Positions 31,490 through 38,801 of a stretch of DNA of 38,801 nucleotides are shown here, piece by piece (position 1 is the first letter of the stretch; each line of letters starts with the position of its first letter). The DNA is from Nitrospira sp. (GTDB lineage: Bacteria; Nitrospirota; Nitrospiria; Nitrospirales; Nitrospiraceae). The DNA lies in assembly GCA_024330945.1 (NCBI GenBank), contig JANDJJ010000011.1, positions 1-38,801 on the forward strand, read 5' to 3'. The notes under the pieces are model-generated. The model did not search any database, was not told the DNA's origin, and worked only from the letters and a program-made list of their open reading frames with translations. The position numbers were made by a program, and so were the translations under genes.

Positions 31490-32904
31490 GCGGCCCTCTT
31501 GCCTTCGACATCATCGTGATCGGAGCCGGACCAGCCGGGCAAAAAGCGGCGATCCAAGGCGCTAAGGCCGGAAAACGCGTAGCGCTCATCGAACGGGAAC
31601 GCGGTATCGGCGGCAGTTGTGTGTACCGCGGAACGATTCCCAGCAAGACCTTGAGGGAAAGCGCGCTGCATTTAGACCGACTCCAGTGCGCCAGCAAGGC
31701 ATTCGACTTCAGCTTGAGACCGGATATGCAAATCTCGGCGCTGCTTAGTCGGCTTGAAGAGGTCGTCCGGGCGCACGATAGGTTCATGAGCCTTCAACTG
31801 CGACGAAACGGCATCCATCTCTTCCATGGGCTGGCTCGGTTCCGCACCACGACTGTCGTTGAAATGGAAACGGTCGATGGAGCCAGTCAACTCTTGACCG
31901 CTCAAACCATTATTCTCGCCACCGGTTCGCGACCTCGCAATCCGGAAGACATCCCCGTCGACCACGAACATGTCCTAGACAGTGACTCGTTGCTTTCGAT
32001 GATCTATTTGCCGCGATCCTTGACGATCATCGGCGGAGGCGTCATCGGCTGTGAATATGCGTCGATTTTTTCACTTTTGGGCACGGAGGTCACGCTCATC
32101 GATCGTGCGCCGATGCCTCTTCAATTCATGGACCAGGATCTCGTGCGCCAATTCATTGCCAGTTTCGAATTGAAAGGCGGACGCTATCTCGGAGGGCAAA
32201 CGGTTCGAGAAGTCCGATGGGACGGGGCCGCTCATGTCGTGACGACGTTGGGGGGTGGACTCACCATTAAGAGCGAAAAACTCCTGGTCGCGTTGGGCCG
32301 GCAAGCCAATCTGGAAGATCTCAATCTCAAAGCAGCGGGTATCACGGTCACCCCGAAAGGAACCGTGTCAGTCAACGAGTATTGCCAAACGGACGTGCCG
32401 AACATCTACGCCGTCGGCGACATGGTCGGCCCGCCCGCCCTGGCGTCGAAAGCTATGGAGCAGGGGCGCAGGGCCGTTCGGCACGCGCTCGGCTTGCCGG
32501 TCGGAGACGCCGCCTCGACCATCCCGGTCGGAATCTACACGATCCCTGAAATGGCCAGCATCGGCCTGGACGAACGAAGCGCCCGCGAGCGGTATCGTGC
32601 GCCTCTCGTCGGACGAGCCAAATTCGAGGAAGTCGCGCGCGCCCAAATTTCCGGCGCCGGTCAGGGCCTTCTCAAAATGGTGGCCGATCCCTCGGGAGAG
32701 CGATTGCTGGGCGTACAAGTCGTGGGAGATTCGGCGACGGAATTGGTTCACATCGGGCAGTTGGCCCTTCAACAAGGCGCCACCATCGAATCGTTCATCG
32801 ACAACGTCTTTAACTTTCCCACGTACGCCGAGGCGTACCGGGTAGCGGCCTTGGATATTCTCGGCCAGGCCTCCAAAATCAAGACGATTCCTGAAGCAGC
32901 CTGA
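31486..32904 (+). CDS. sthA: Soluble pyridine nucleotide transhydrogenase-like flavoprotein
   Basis: The 472 residues form a two-dinucleotide-binding flavoprotein: FAD loop DIIVIGAGPAGQKAA, NAD(P) loop LTIIGGGVIGCEYAS, and YAVGDMVGPPALASKAMEQGRRA contacting FAD. The redox-active disulfide of lipoamide dehydrogenases is broken: GGSCVYRGTIPSKTLRE keeps Cys45 but has Thr50 for the second Cys, as in SthA. The C-terminus reads FNFPTYAEAYRVAAL, SthA-like, without the His-Glu pair of dihydrolipoamide dehydrogenase. SthA passes hydride between NADPH and NAD. Translation is coupled to the HDOD gene by an ATGA overlap. A diverged quinone or mercuric reductase-like flavoprotein is the alternative. Confidence 0.82.
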   Translation: MSGPLAFDIIVIGAGPAGQKAAIQGAKAGKRVALIERERGIGGSCVYRGTIPSKTLRESALHLDRLQCASKAFDFSLRPDMQISALLSRLEEVVRAHDRFMSLQLRRNGIHLFHGLARFRTTTVVEMETVDGASQLLTAQTIILATGSRPRNPEDIPVDHEHVLDSDSLLSMIYLPRSLTIIGGGVIGCEYASIFSLLGTEVTLIDRAPMPLQFMDQDLVRQFIASFELKGGRYLGGQTVREVRWDGAAHVVTTLGGGLTIKSEKLLVALGRQANLEDLNLKAAGITVTPKGTVSVNEYCQTDVPNIYAVGDMVGPPALASKAMEQGRRAVRHALGLPVGDAASTIPVGIYTIPEMASIGLDERSARERYRAPLVGRAKFEEVARAQISGAGQGLLKMVADPSGERLLGVQVVGDSATELVHIGQLALQQGATIESFIDNVFNFPTYAEAYRVAALDILGQASKIKTIPEAA

Positions 32905-32977
32905 CCCGTCGCCGCTCGACCGGCGATGGACAGGGAGGTCCACAACGTCAACCGACGCATCGATTCTCTCGGCCGCT

Positions 32978-33325
32978 ATGGACAACCGCCGACACCCCCG
33001 GTTTCCCGTTCGTTTTCGCAGTTCCTTCAGCTCCATCAACATCGTATCCGGGAATGGGATCCTGCAAGACCTTTCTCTTTACGGCTGCAAAATATCCAGC
33101 GCCGTGCACGTGCAACCTGGTACAGGAATGGAGTTGTCCATCGAAGCGCCGCACGACGGCCTTCCCATTCGGATCAACCAGGCCGTCGTGCGTTGGTCCG
33201 GCGATGGACGGTTCGGTTTGGAGTTTCTTGATATCCGTGAAACGGAATGGACCAGGCTCCAGCGGCTGGTCAAAGAGGTGGAAAAAGAACCGTATCAGCG
33301 TCGGGCCGAGGATGAGAAATCATGA
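32978..33325 (+). CDS. Single-domain PilZ protein (c-di-GMP receptor candidate)
   Basis: The 115 residues show both c-di-GMP-binding elements: the arginine motif NRRHPRFPV at the start, and LQDLSLYGCKI matching D/N-x-S-x-x-G. Beta-barrel strands follow (GMELSIEAP, QAVVRWSGDGRFGLEFLDI) and a C-terminal helix (WTRLQRLVKEVEKE). It probably binds c-di-GMP and regulates a partner, possibly motility or surface functions. The ATG at 32978 has no strong ribosome site. A short GC hairpin (TCGCCG-ctcgac-CGGCGA) lies between sthA and this gene but lacks a T-run. Co-transcription with HDOD-sthA is likely from the 73-base gap. Confidence 0.82.
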   Translation: MDNRRHPRFPVRFRSSFSSINIVSGNGILQDLSLYGCKISSAVHVQPGTGMELSIEAPHDGLPIRINQAVVRWSGDGRFGLEFLDIRETEWTRLQRLVKEVEKEPYQRRAEDEKS

Positions 33326-33409
33326 TAGCAGGATGGCGAAGCCGATCGACTCGTTCACGCATGCTTACGCCGGAACCGGCGACCGCCAAACACGGCGCGA
33401 GGGGTTCTT

Positions 33410-34564
33410 TCATCCCTTGTCCAGTTCAAAGACCTTTGGAAACCTGGTGAGATTCCGGCACCCGTCTCTCGTCACCACCACCATATCTTCGATGCGGACG
33501 GCCCCCAATCCCGGATAGTAGAGACCGGGTTCGACCGTGACAACGTGTCCTTCTTGAAGCAGCGACCCCGTCCTGCTGATGCGGGGGGCCTCGTGAATGT
33601 CGAGCCCGACACCGTGACCGGTTCCATGAAAATATCCCTGCATCCGCCCGTTGACTCTCCCCGTCTTGTAACCAGCCTTCTCAAACCGCTCGCAAATGCC
33701 TTGATGGATCTTCCTCCCGTCCGCTCCGTCCTTGATTTTGGAAACAGCTTCTTCTTGGGCGTCTTTGACGGTCCGATACAACCGTTTGAGATCCGCGCTC
33801 GCCGGTCCCCGGATGACGGTGCGGGACATGTCCGCAAAATATCGACTGACGGCGGATCGGGGAAACACATCGAAAATGATGCTGCGGCCGGCCGGCAACG
33901 GCCCGGCCCCCTCGTGATGGGGATCACAGGCCTGCTCGCCGCCGGCCACGATTGTATGCTGGGCCACGCAATCCCGTTCCATGAGCCTGACGTTGATCAG
34001 TTTCTTGACCCGCTCGGACGTCAGGTACTCTCCGTCCAGCCACAGTCCGCCCTTCTTGACGGTGGACCGACGCAACACCGCCATCGCCGCCGCGACGGCT
34101 TCCTCCGTCGCCCGCTGAGTTTCTTCGATATGGCGAATCTCCTCAGCCGTCTTCACCGCGCGCCGCTCGTAAAACGGATCGCGTTTCGCTGTGAGCCGGT
34201 ATCCCAATTCTTGCAACCTGGCGGCGTGAGTGAATGGAAAATTCGCCGGGACCAAAAGTTTTTTGATTTTGTGCTTTTTCAACAGTGTATGGACGATATC
34301 GACCGCCGTCGGATCCCGAACGCCTTGCCTCTTGGCCAGACGTTCCAACTCGGAATAGGAAAGGACGCGATCCACCGAGGCTTGAGACTTGGCGCGATCC
34401 AACTCCAAATCGCTCATAACAAGCAGGCGCTCGCCTTTGATTTCAAGAAAAATAAAGGGGTCCGGCGCCATGAATCGGGTCGCATAATACAAATTGGAAT
34501 CGGACTCGCTGGCGGCGATGAAGAGGACGGCGCTGTCCGTATGCGACCCCGCGAGAGGTTTCAT
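33410..34564 (-). CDS. M24-family metallopeptidase (Xaa-Pro aminopeptidase-like)
   Basis: The C-terminal pita-bread fold holds the five metal ligands in order: Asp in SIIFDVFPR, Asp in YFADMSRT, His in YFHGTGHGVGLDIHE, Glu in VVTVEPGLYYPG and Glu in AVRIEDMVVV. The N-terminal half (SNLYYATRFMAPDPFIFLEIKGERLLVMSDLELDRA) is the creatinase-type N domain found in Xaa-Pro peptidases. At 384 residues it is slightly longer than typical PepQ-type enzymes. Cytoplasmic cleavage of Xaa-Pro dipeptides or peptide N-termini is expected; true specificity cannot be read. The ATG at 34564 has a poor ribosome site but a good promoter upstream. Confidence 0.87.
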   Translation of the reverse strand: MKPLAGSHTDSAVLFIAASESDSNLYYATRFMAPDPFIFLEIKGERLLVMSDLELDRAKSQASVDRVLSYSELERLAKRQGVRDPTAVDIVHTLLKKHKIKKLLVPANFPFTHAARLQELGYRLTAKRDPFYERRAVKTAEEIRHIEETQRATEEAVAAAMAVLRRSTVKKGGLWLDGEYLTSERVKKLINVRLMERDCVAQHTIVAGGEQACDPHHEGAGPLPAGRSIIFDVFPRSAVSRYFADMSRTVIRGPASADLKRLYRTVKDAQEEAVSKIKDGADGRKIHQGICERFEKAGYKTGRVNGRMQGYFHGTGHGVGLDIHEAPRISRTGSLLQEGHVVTVEPGLYYPGLGAVRIEDMVVVTRDGCRNLTRFPKVFELDKG

Positions 34565-34620
34565 GAACTAAGAACAGGAGAGAAGGTGATGCATCATGAT
34601 CGGGATCGGACGTCACGGGG

Positions 34621-34649
34621 ATGCTAGCATGAGGAACCTCACCGGTCAA
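34621..34649 (-). promoter_or_regulatory. Promoter of the M24 peptidase gene
   Basis: On the minus strand TTGACC (34644-34649) is followed after exactly 17 bases by TAGCAT (34621-34626). The -10 lies in the perfect ten-base palindrome ATGCTAGCAT (34621-34630). Confidence 0.5.
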
Positions 34650-34663
34650 GAAAAGCGAGGCGC

Positions 34664-37600
34664 TCAAGAACGCGCCGGAGCGGACTCGCGTTCAAAGTTC
34701 GGTTGCGGCTCCTCTTGATCCGGTTGATCCGGCACGATGAGGTCGAGCGGGACGGTCAGCGAATTCACAAGGACATCGACCGCGAGTTGGGCCAAGCCCG
34801 ACAGACCCGATGCGAAGGATTTGATCGGGAGATAGGTCACTTCCGGACTGTGGATGGATCCCTTGATGGCAAAGATCGCGGTGGCCAACCCCTTTCGCTC
34901 TCCGGCAAAGATCCGTCCGAACAGAGGAATCGCCTTCAAGAACTGCGAATACGAGCCGAACGGACTCACGGCGGCTACCAGATTCAGACGATCGGTCGGC
35001 AAATCGTATTGTCCCACAGCCGTAATTTTCAGAATCGGGCTGTCGATGATCAGATTACCCATCTCAAGAACGCCGTTCTTGACGGCCACGCTCCCGGTAA
35101 TCGTGTTGTAGGGCAGTCCCTCCTTCTCCAGATCAACTTTGCCTTGAAGCACCGCCGGAAGATTCAAAAGACTGATGATCTTCCAGATCACCCGTTCATT
35201 CGATTTGAAAATACGCCCGTTTTGAAGCAGCACCTCGACTTTTCCCTCGAGCGACGGATACACACCGTGCGGATTGCGCCCATGCCCTCTGAGAGAGCCG
35301 CTCACACGCATGTCGCCGGTTATCCCATGAGCATCCTGAGCGTCGGTCAAACTCAGAACGTCATCAACCGGCAGGCCCGTGGCGCGAAACGACGCCTCCA
35401 CTTCAGCGGGAGCCCCGCGAGGAAGCTGCACCACAAGACGCCCGGCGATTTGGCCTGCGTTCGACGCGCCGGAAATCCGATCGACATCGACGACTCCATC
35501 CTGAATGTTCACGCGTGCAGAAAGCGCCGCGAACCGCACCCGCTCATAATGGCCCCGGGCGATCGACGCCGACATCGTCACCTGCGAGGTCGCCGCCAAA
35601 TTTTCCAAAAATTCCCGGACGACCGACCGATCCCCTTGAGGAACCAGCAGGCCGAGATCCATCCGGCTCGATTCGATTTTCCCGACGATGACGGGTTTTG
35701 AAGCCCAGTTCTTGACGGCGGCCTCAATGGCGACGTCGCTGTCAAGAACGGTGAACGACAGCCGTTTGATCTCGGCCCCGTTGCGCACCAACTTGACCCG
35801 CGCATAGAGATCCTGAAGACGGCCGTCTCCTCCGATGCCTCTCACCGTCGCCAGGCCGTTGGTCAGCGCGACCCATCCGGTCACCCGCCATGCGCTCCAA
35901 TCCGTTCCCTTGCCTTTGACATCGAGCGCAATCTCCGCGCTGCCGGCCTCCAGTCCTCCTTTTGAGATCCACTCGGGCAAACGGGACAACGACAACGTTC
36001 CAGTCGTGAGCGACATATCGATGCTGAAAGACTCTCCGAACACCAGGCGTCCCTTGGCCGGCACTTGAATGGGCGGCGCGATCAATTCCAGACGGCTTAC
36101 GGAAAGATCACCGGACTTCGTCACGTCGCCTTCGAATTCGATGATCGCCGGCGCGCCGATCGGTTTTTCTCCCAAACCCGGAACGGCGACTTTCGATTGG
36201 TCAAACACCACGGCGCCGCGGAGATGCGGCGTCGAAGCGGATCCCGTGAGCATCGCCGTCGCAACCAGACGCCCTTCCATCGAACCCGGCGAAGCCTTCC
36301 CCCCCAACAGGCGGGTCATGTCCGCGGCGGGTCCGCCGGCCCGGATCGAAAAATTCTCCAACAGACTCGATTCTCCGCCCGTCATCGTCCCCTGAACCTC
36401 GATGAGCGTCTCACCGAGATGCCCACTGATCTGCTCCAATCGCACGACTCCACCGGCCAACACGAACCGGCCTTGCAAGCCCGTCAACCGTTCAGGCAAC
36501 GCTGGATGAGCGAAGCTGACGGCTCGGACAAGAACCTCCCCACCGGTGAACCTGACGCCGTCCGGCCGAGCCGGCGAGCCTGCCAGACGAAACGTGGGCT
36601 CCACCACACCCTCCGCATCCCGAACATCGGCCAGCATGCGCGTCAACGATTCGGCCTTCACCGTTGTCTCGAGAATATCCATCAAATGAGACGCGCTTGT
36701 TTTTCCTGCAATCTCCAGCTCAAGCCACGGCCCGGCTTCCAGAAACGAGAGCGTCGCTTTCCCATCCGTTAGTTCCATCTCCCCGTACAGCCCGGTGATG
36801 CCGGATGCCCGGACTCGCCCGGGTTCCACAAACACGCGGCAGGCGATGTTTTTCGCCAACACTCGGTCTTGGCCGATCATCCCCTGCGCATCCTGTACGT
36901 GAAACTCTCCGGAAATCGACGGACGCATGCCCTCCGTGGCAGCCCCGGTCAACGTAGCGTTCATCACTTGCACCCTGCCGTCGACGCGCCGTTCGTTCAA
37001 CACGGCGGGAAGCCGCGGATCGATCCACGCGGCCGGAACGGTCTGCATCAACTGGGACAGCAAAACCGGCGAACTGCTGAACGTCATCGCGAACGCCGGC
37101 TGCGCCGTCATGAGACCCGACACATTCGCTTTGCCGGTCAGCGTCATATCGTTGAGTTGAACCGACATCTCGGACAACAAGACGTCGTATCCGACGACGC
37201 CGGGCATCACGTGGACGGCGCCGTGCAACGCCACCGTCCCCTGCAATTGCTCCGGAACGGGCCGGGGCCCCAGAAAATCAGCGATGTCCCGAATCCCAAG
37301 GGCAGCGGCTTCCAAACGGCCGTCGAATTGAAACGGCGCGACCTGCGCGGTCTCGTCCGCATCAGCCAGCGGGGCACGCGTTTCCGACAGTCGTATCGAT
37401 CCGTTGAGCGATATGGCCGCCCCCCCCTGCTCTTCCGGCTGCACAAGGGAGAGCCGCACCTCCGCCGCTCTTTGCTCCGGGTGCACGACAAGTGTCGCCC
37501 CCACACGTTCCAACTTGAGGGAACGAACACCATCACTCCCCGCCTCGTCGATGACCGTGACGGTTCCATTGGTCAGTGACGCTTCCTGAACACTGAACGT

Positions 37601-38035
37601 TCGGAACACGGCTTCCATTGTCCGCTGATCGACTTCCGTCTGTTCATTGAAACCGTCGACGATGTTCCAGCGGCCCGCTTCATCCCGCCTGAGCGTGAAC
37701 ACGGGCTCCTCGATCGACAGCCGCTTCCCGACGATTTGCTTGCGGAGAAGAGGAAACATCCGCACGACGAGATCGACCCGTTTCGCCGTCAACAGAACCT
37801 GATCCGAGCCGGGATCATAAACGGTGACCCGGCTCAATTCGACCCGCGCGCGAGGAAAGAGCGCGAACGTGACGTCATCGACATGGATTTTTCTCCCGAG
37901 ATTCGTCTCGAGCTGTTCCAGAACAAATCCCTTGAGATAATCTTCGCCTGTCAGATGCTTGGAAAACGTCAGGAAAGCGATCAGTGAAGCACACAGGGCA
38001 AGAACGATCAGGGCCGCAACGCGCAGAGAGAACAC
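34664..38035 (-). CDS. AsmA-like inner-membrane-anchored periplasmic protein (1123 aa)
   Basis: A single N-terminal helix (VAALIVLALCASLIAFLTF) anchors a large periplasmic part. The family start is clear: GEDYLKGFVLEQLETNLGRKIHVDDVTFALFPRARVELSRVTVYD, then EEPVFTLRRDEAGRWNI. The rest repeats beta-rich units with recurring patterns such as L-x-G-x-V-x-V, and the end VKNGVLEMGNLIIDSPILKITAVGQYDLPTDRLNLVAAVSPFGSY is the AsmA C-terminal domain. AsmA/TamB-type proteins are thought to form lipid-carrying bridges between membranes. The start is GTG 38035, with GGGGGAGG only one base away, so the start is uncertain. No cluster partner is obvious beside it. Confidence 0.85.
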   Translation of the reverse strand: MFSLRVAALIVLALCASLIAFLTFSKHLTGEDYLKGFVLEQLETNLGRKIHVDDVTFALFPRARVELSRVTVYDPGSDQVLLTAKRVDLVVRMFPLLRKQIVGKRLSIEEPVFTLRRDEAGRWNIVDGFNEQTEVDQRTMEAVFRTFSVQEASLTNGTVTVIDEAGSDGVRSLKLERVGATLVVHPEQRAAEVRLSLVQPEEQGGAAISLNGSIRLSETRAPLADADETAQVAPFQFDGRLEAAALGIRDIADFLGPRPVPEQLQGTVALHGAVHVMPGVVGYDVLLSEMSVQLNDMTLTGKANVSGLMTAQPAFAMTFSSSPVLLSQLMQTVPAAWIDPRLPAVLNERRVDGRVQVMNATLTGAATEGMRPSISGEFHVQDAQGMIGQDRVLAKNIACRVFVEPGRVRASGITGLYGEMELTDGKATLSFLEAGPWLELEIAGKTSASHLMDILETTVKAESLTRMLADVRDAEGVVEPTFRLAGSPARPDGVRFTGGEVLVRAVSFAHPALPERLTGLQGRFVLAGGVVRLEQISGHLGETLIEVQGTMTGGESSLLENFSIRAGGPAADMTRLLGGKASPGSMEGRLVATAMLTGSASTPHLRGAVVFDQSKVAVPGLGEKPIGAPAIIEFEGDVTKSGDLSVSRLELIAPPIQVPAKGRLVFGESFSIDMSLTTGTLSLSRLPEWISKGGLEAGSAEIALDVKGKGTDWSAWRVTGWVALTNGLATVRGIGGDGRLQDLYARVKLVRNGAEIKRLSFTVLDSDVAIEAAVKNWASKPVIVGKIESSRMDLGLLVPQGDRSVVREFLENLAATSQVTMSASIARGHYERVRFAALSARVNIQDGVVDVDRISGASNAGQIAGRLVVQLPRGAPAEVEASFRATGLPVDDVLSLTDAQDAHGITGDMRVSGSLRGHGRNPHGVYPSLEGKVEVLLQNGRIFKSNERVIWKIISLLNLPAVLQGKVDLEKEGLPYNTITGSVAVKNGVLEMGNLIIDSPILKITAVGQYDLPTDRLNLVAAVSPFGSYSQFLKAIPLFGRIFAGERKGLATAIFAIKGSIHSPEVTYLPIKSFASGLSGLAQLAVDVLVNSLTVPLDLIVPDQPDQEEPQPNFERESAPARS

Positions 38036-38156
38036 ACCTCCCCCATTTTCTTGTCCGTGCCCGATGGGAACGACTCCGACGGCATCTTACCGAAAGGGCG
38101 GGAATAAATCCAGAACCCCTCGATTATCAATGGTTTTCGGCCCGATGTTCGTTGGA

Positions 38157-38639
38157 TCACGGGCAGGGTTGGCAGGCGGCCTGTTTGATCGTCTCAACGG
38201 CGTTCGATGCGGGCAGAGGGAAGAGCGGGTGGCGCGTGGGATAGTCGTCGGACAAAATGAGTTGCTTGCAGAGCCTCGTGCGGGGATTCATCAGCAACGG
38301 GCCTCTCAAATTGGCTGTAATGCGTCCCGGGTCGTCCGATGGGATCGTCAAAATGACCGCAATGGAGAACGCCTCTCCGCTCTTTCCTTGGATCTCCGCC
38401 AACGCGTCTTCGGTGACATCCACTCGATATTCCTCTCCCACAAACAAATCGGGATCCATGATGACAAAAGCCAGCGCCGGCTCATCAAGCGACTGAAGCC
38501 ACTTGAACGGAGCCTCCGTATCGTGGTCGAGCATGACATATCGCCGGCTTTCCGGAAATCCAAGCACGCCGGATGGAAACGTCAGCACACGCCCTTCATC
38601 GATCTCCAGCACCCCAAAACGACTGGATGAATACTTCAT
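38157..38639 (-). CDS. fliW: Flagellar assembly factor FliW (CsrA antagonist)
   Basis: FliW binds CsrA and flagellin in turn, so that free FliW releases flagellin mRNA from CsrA repression. The 160 residues show FGVLEIDEGRVLTFPSGVLGFPESRRYVMLDH, then PFKWLQSLDEPALAFVIMDP and ANLRGPLLMNPRTRLCKQLILSDDYPTRHPL, all family hallmarks. The C-terminus after HPLF is extended to a cysteine pair, KQAACQPCP, not usual for the family as I know it. The ATG overlaps the csrA stop as ATGA, giving coupled translation of antagonist and target. Confidence 0.93.
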   Translation of the reverse strand: MKYSSSRFGVLEIDEGRVLTFPSGVLGFPESRRYVMLDHDTEAPFKWLQSLDEPALAFVIMDPDLFVGEEYRVDVTEDALAEIQGKSGEAFSIAVILTIPSDDPGRITANLRGPLLMNPRTRLCKQLILSDDYPTRHPLFPLPASNAVETIKQAACQPCP

Positions 38640-38801
38640 GGCTTGCCCATCCCGTTCCCTCGTGAACCCGACTCCCTTTCACAGAGGCGCCGAAAGGCAT
38701 CGATCGGAATCACTCCGGTTTGCGACGCCGACCGATTCTCCCGAAGAATTCTGGCATAGACTTCGTCACGGTGTACCCCGATATGGTGAGGCGCCTCGAT
38801 T
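38636..38801 (-). CDS. csrA: Carbon storage regulator CsrA, C-terminal part only
   Basis: The last 54 residues are visible and run off the right edge; the ORF track does not list them. The conserved CsrA segment is IEAPHHIGVHRDEVYARILREN, containing the RNA-contacting VHR motif and the terminal helix. Unlike E. coli CsrA (61 residues), about 31 further residues follow (SASQTGVIPIDAFRRLCERESG and on), giving a long C-terminal extension. Some flagellar CsrA proteins have such a tail, which in FliW-using bacteria contributes to FliW binding. The stop TGA overlaps the FliW ATG. The neighbouring genes beyond the edge are expected to be flagellar, which is inference. Confidence 0.9.
   Translation of the reverse strand, partial: IEAPHHIGVHRDEVYARILRENRSASQTGVIPIDAFRRLCERESGSRGNGMGKP

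Noticed and set aside
33545-34627. 360-codon plus-strand ORF antisense to the M24 peptidase
   Set aside because: The M24 frame has all five metal ligands; the antisense frame shows no motif or start signal.
1-38801. Mobile elements, CRISPR arrays, tRNA and rRNA genes
   Set aside because: No transposase, integrase, regularly spaced repeats or tRNA-like cloverleaf was recognised in the window on reading both strands; a tool search could still find something small.

Overview
This 38.8 kb window is high in GC apart from a few AT-rich promoter regions. It encodes core metabolism, envelope and motility genes of a Gram-negative, flagellated, respiring bacterium. The gene mix is a class II fumarase, an alpha2-beta2 glycyl-tRNA synthetase next to pyruvate phosphate dikinase, acetyl-CoA synthetase, a periplasmic class I cytochrome c, lipoproteins with lipoboxes, an AsmA-like protein and csrA-fliW. 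Together with the protein style this suggests Nitrospirota, probably genus Nitrospira. That placement is inference; no rRNA, tRNA or nitrite oxidoreductase gene is present to prove it. No insertion sequence, CRISPR array or prophage was seen, so this looks like ordinary chromosome.

Layout. 1-2911 (minus): start of an exported protein cut by the window edge, fumC and an rlmI-like rRNA methyltransferase. 3057-4712 (plus): a 2-keto acid decarboxylase. 4739-9399 (minus): a lipoprotein operon (LPP20, LpoB-like, TPR lipoprotein, second LPP20-like), followed 35 nt later by a small basic protein plus PIN-domain pair. 9619-13167: a 56-aa protein, a caspase-fold protein with no catalytic cysteine (minus), acetyl-CoA synthetase and a small membrane protein. 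13203-23676 (minus): a tightly packed run glyQ-glyS-ppdK-ribD-hydrolase-MFS-ribE. 23966-25245 (plus): an Rrf2 regulator with a TauE/SafE exporter. 25609-28777 (plus): an FN3 lipoprotein, transketolase and a secreted HMA-like protein with CxxH. 28827-29618 (minus): a cupin and an exported coiled-coil protein. 29912-33325 (plus): a cytochrome c with a clear intrinsic terminator, then HDOD-sthA-PilZ. 33410-38801 (minus): an M24 peptidase, a large AsmA-like protein, and fliW with the end of csrA.

How the genes work together. FumC, Acs, PPDK, transketolase and the SthA-type transhydrogenase are central carbon and redox enzymes: acetate entry, PEP regeneration, pentose interconversion and NADPH/NADH balance. 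RibD and RibE are two steps of riboflavin synthesis in one transcription unit. The lipoprotein operon probably serves envelope assembly. The PilZ and HDOD proteins and the CsrA-FliW switch point to c-di-GMP and post-transcriptional control of motility.

The most notable signals are: the caspase-like protein with Pro at the catalytic Cys position; the four-lipoprotein operon; the unusual PIN pair with Gln at a canonical Asp position; the CxxH HMA-like protein behind a structured leader; a hairpin at the predicted 5' end of the transketolase mRNA; and a recurring promoter pattern TTGACN-N17-TAGNNT in front of five separate units. All calls were made by eye from the sequence and the ORF track; no database search was run.
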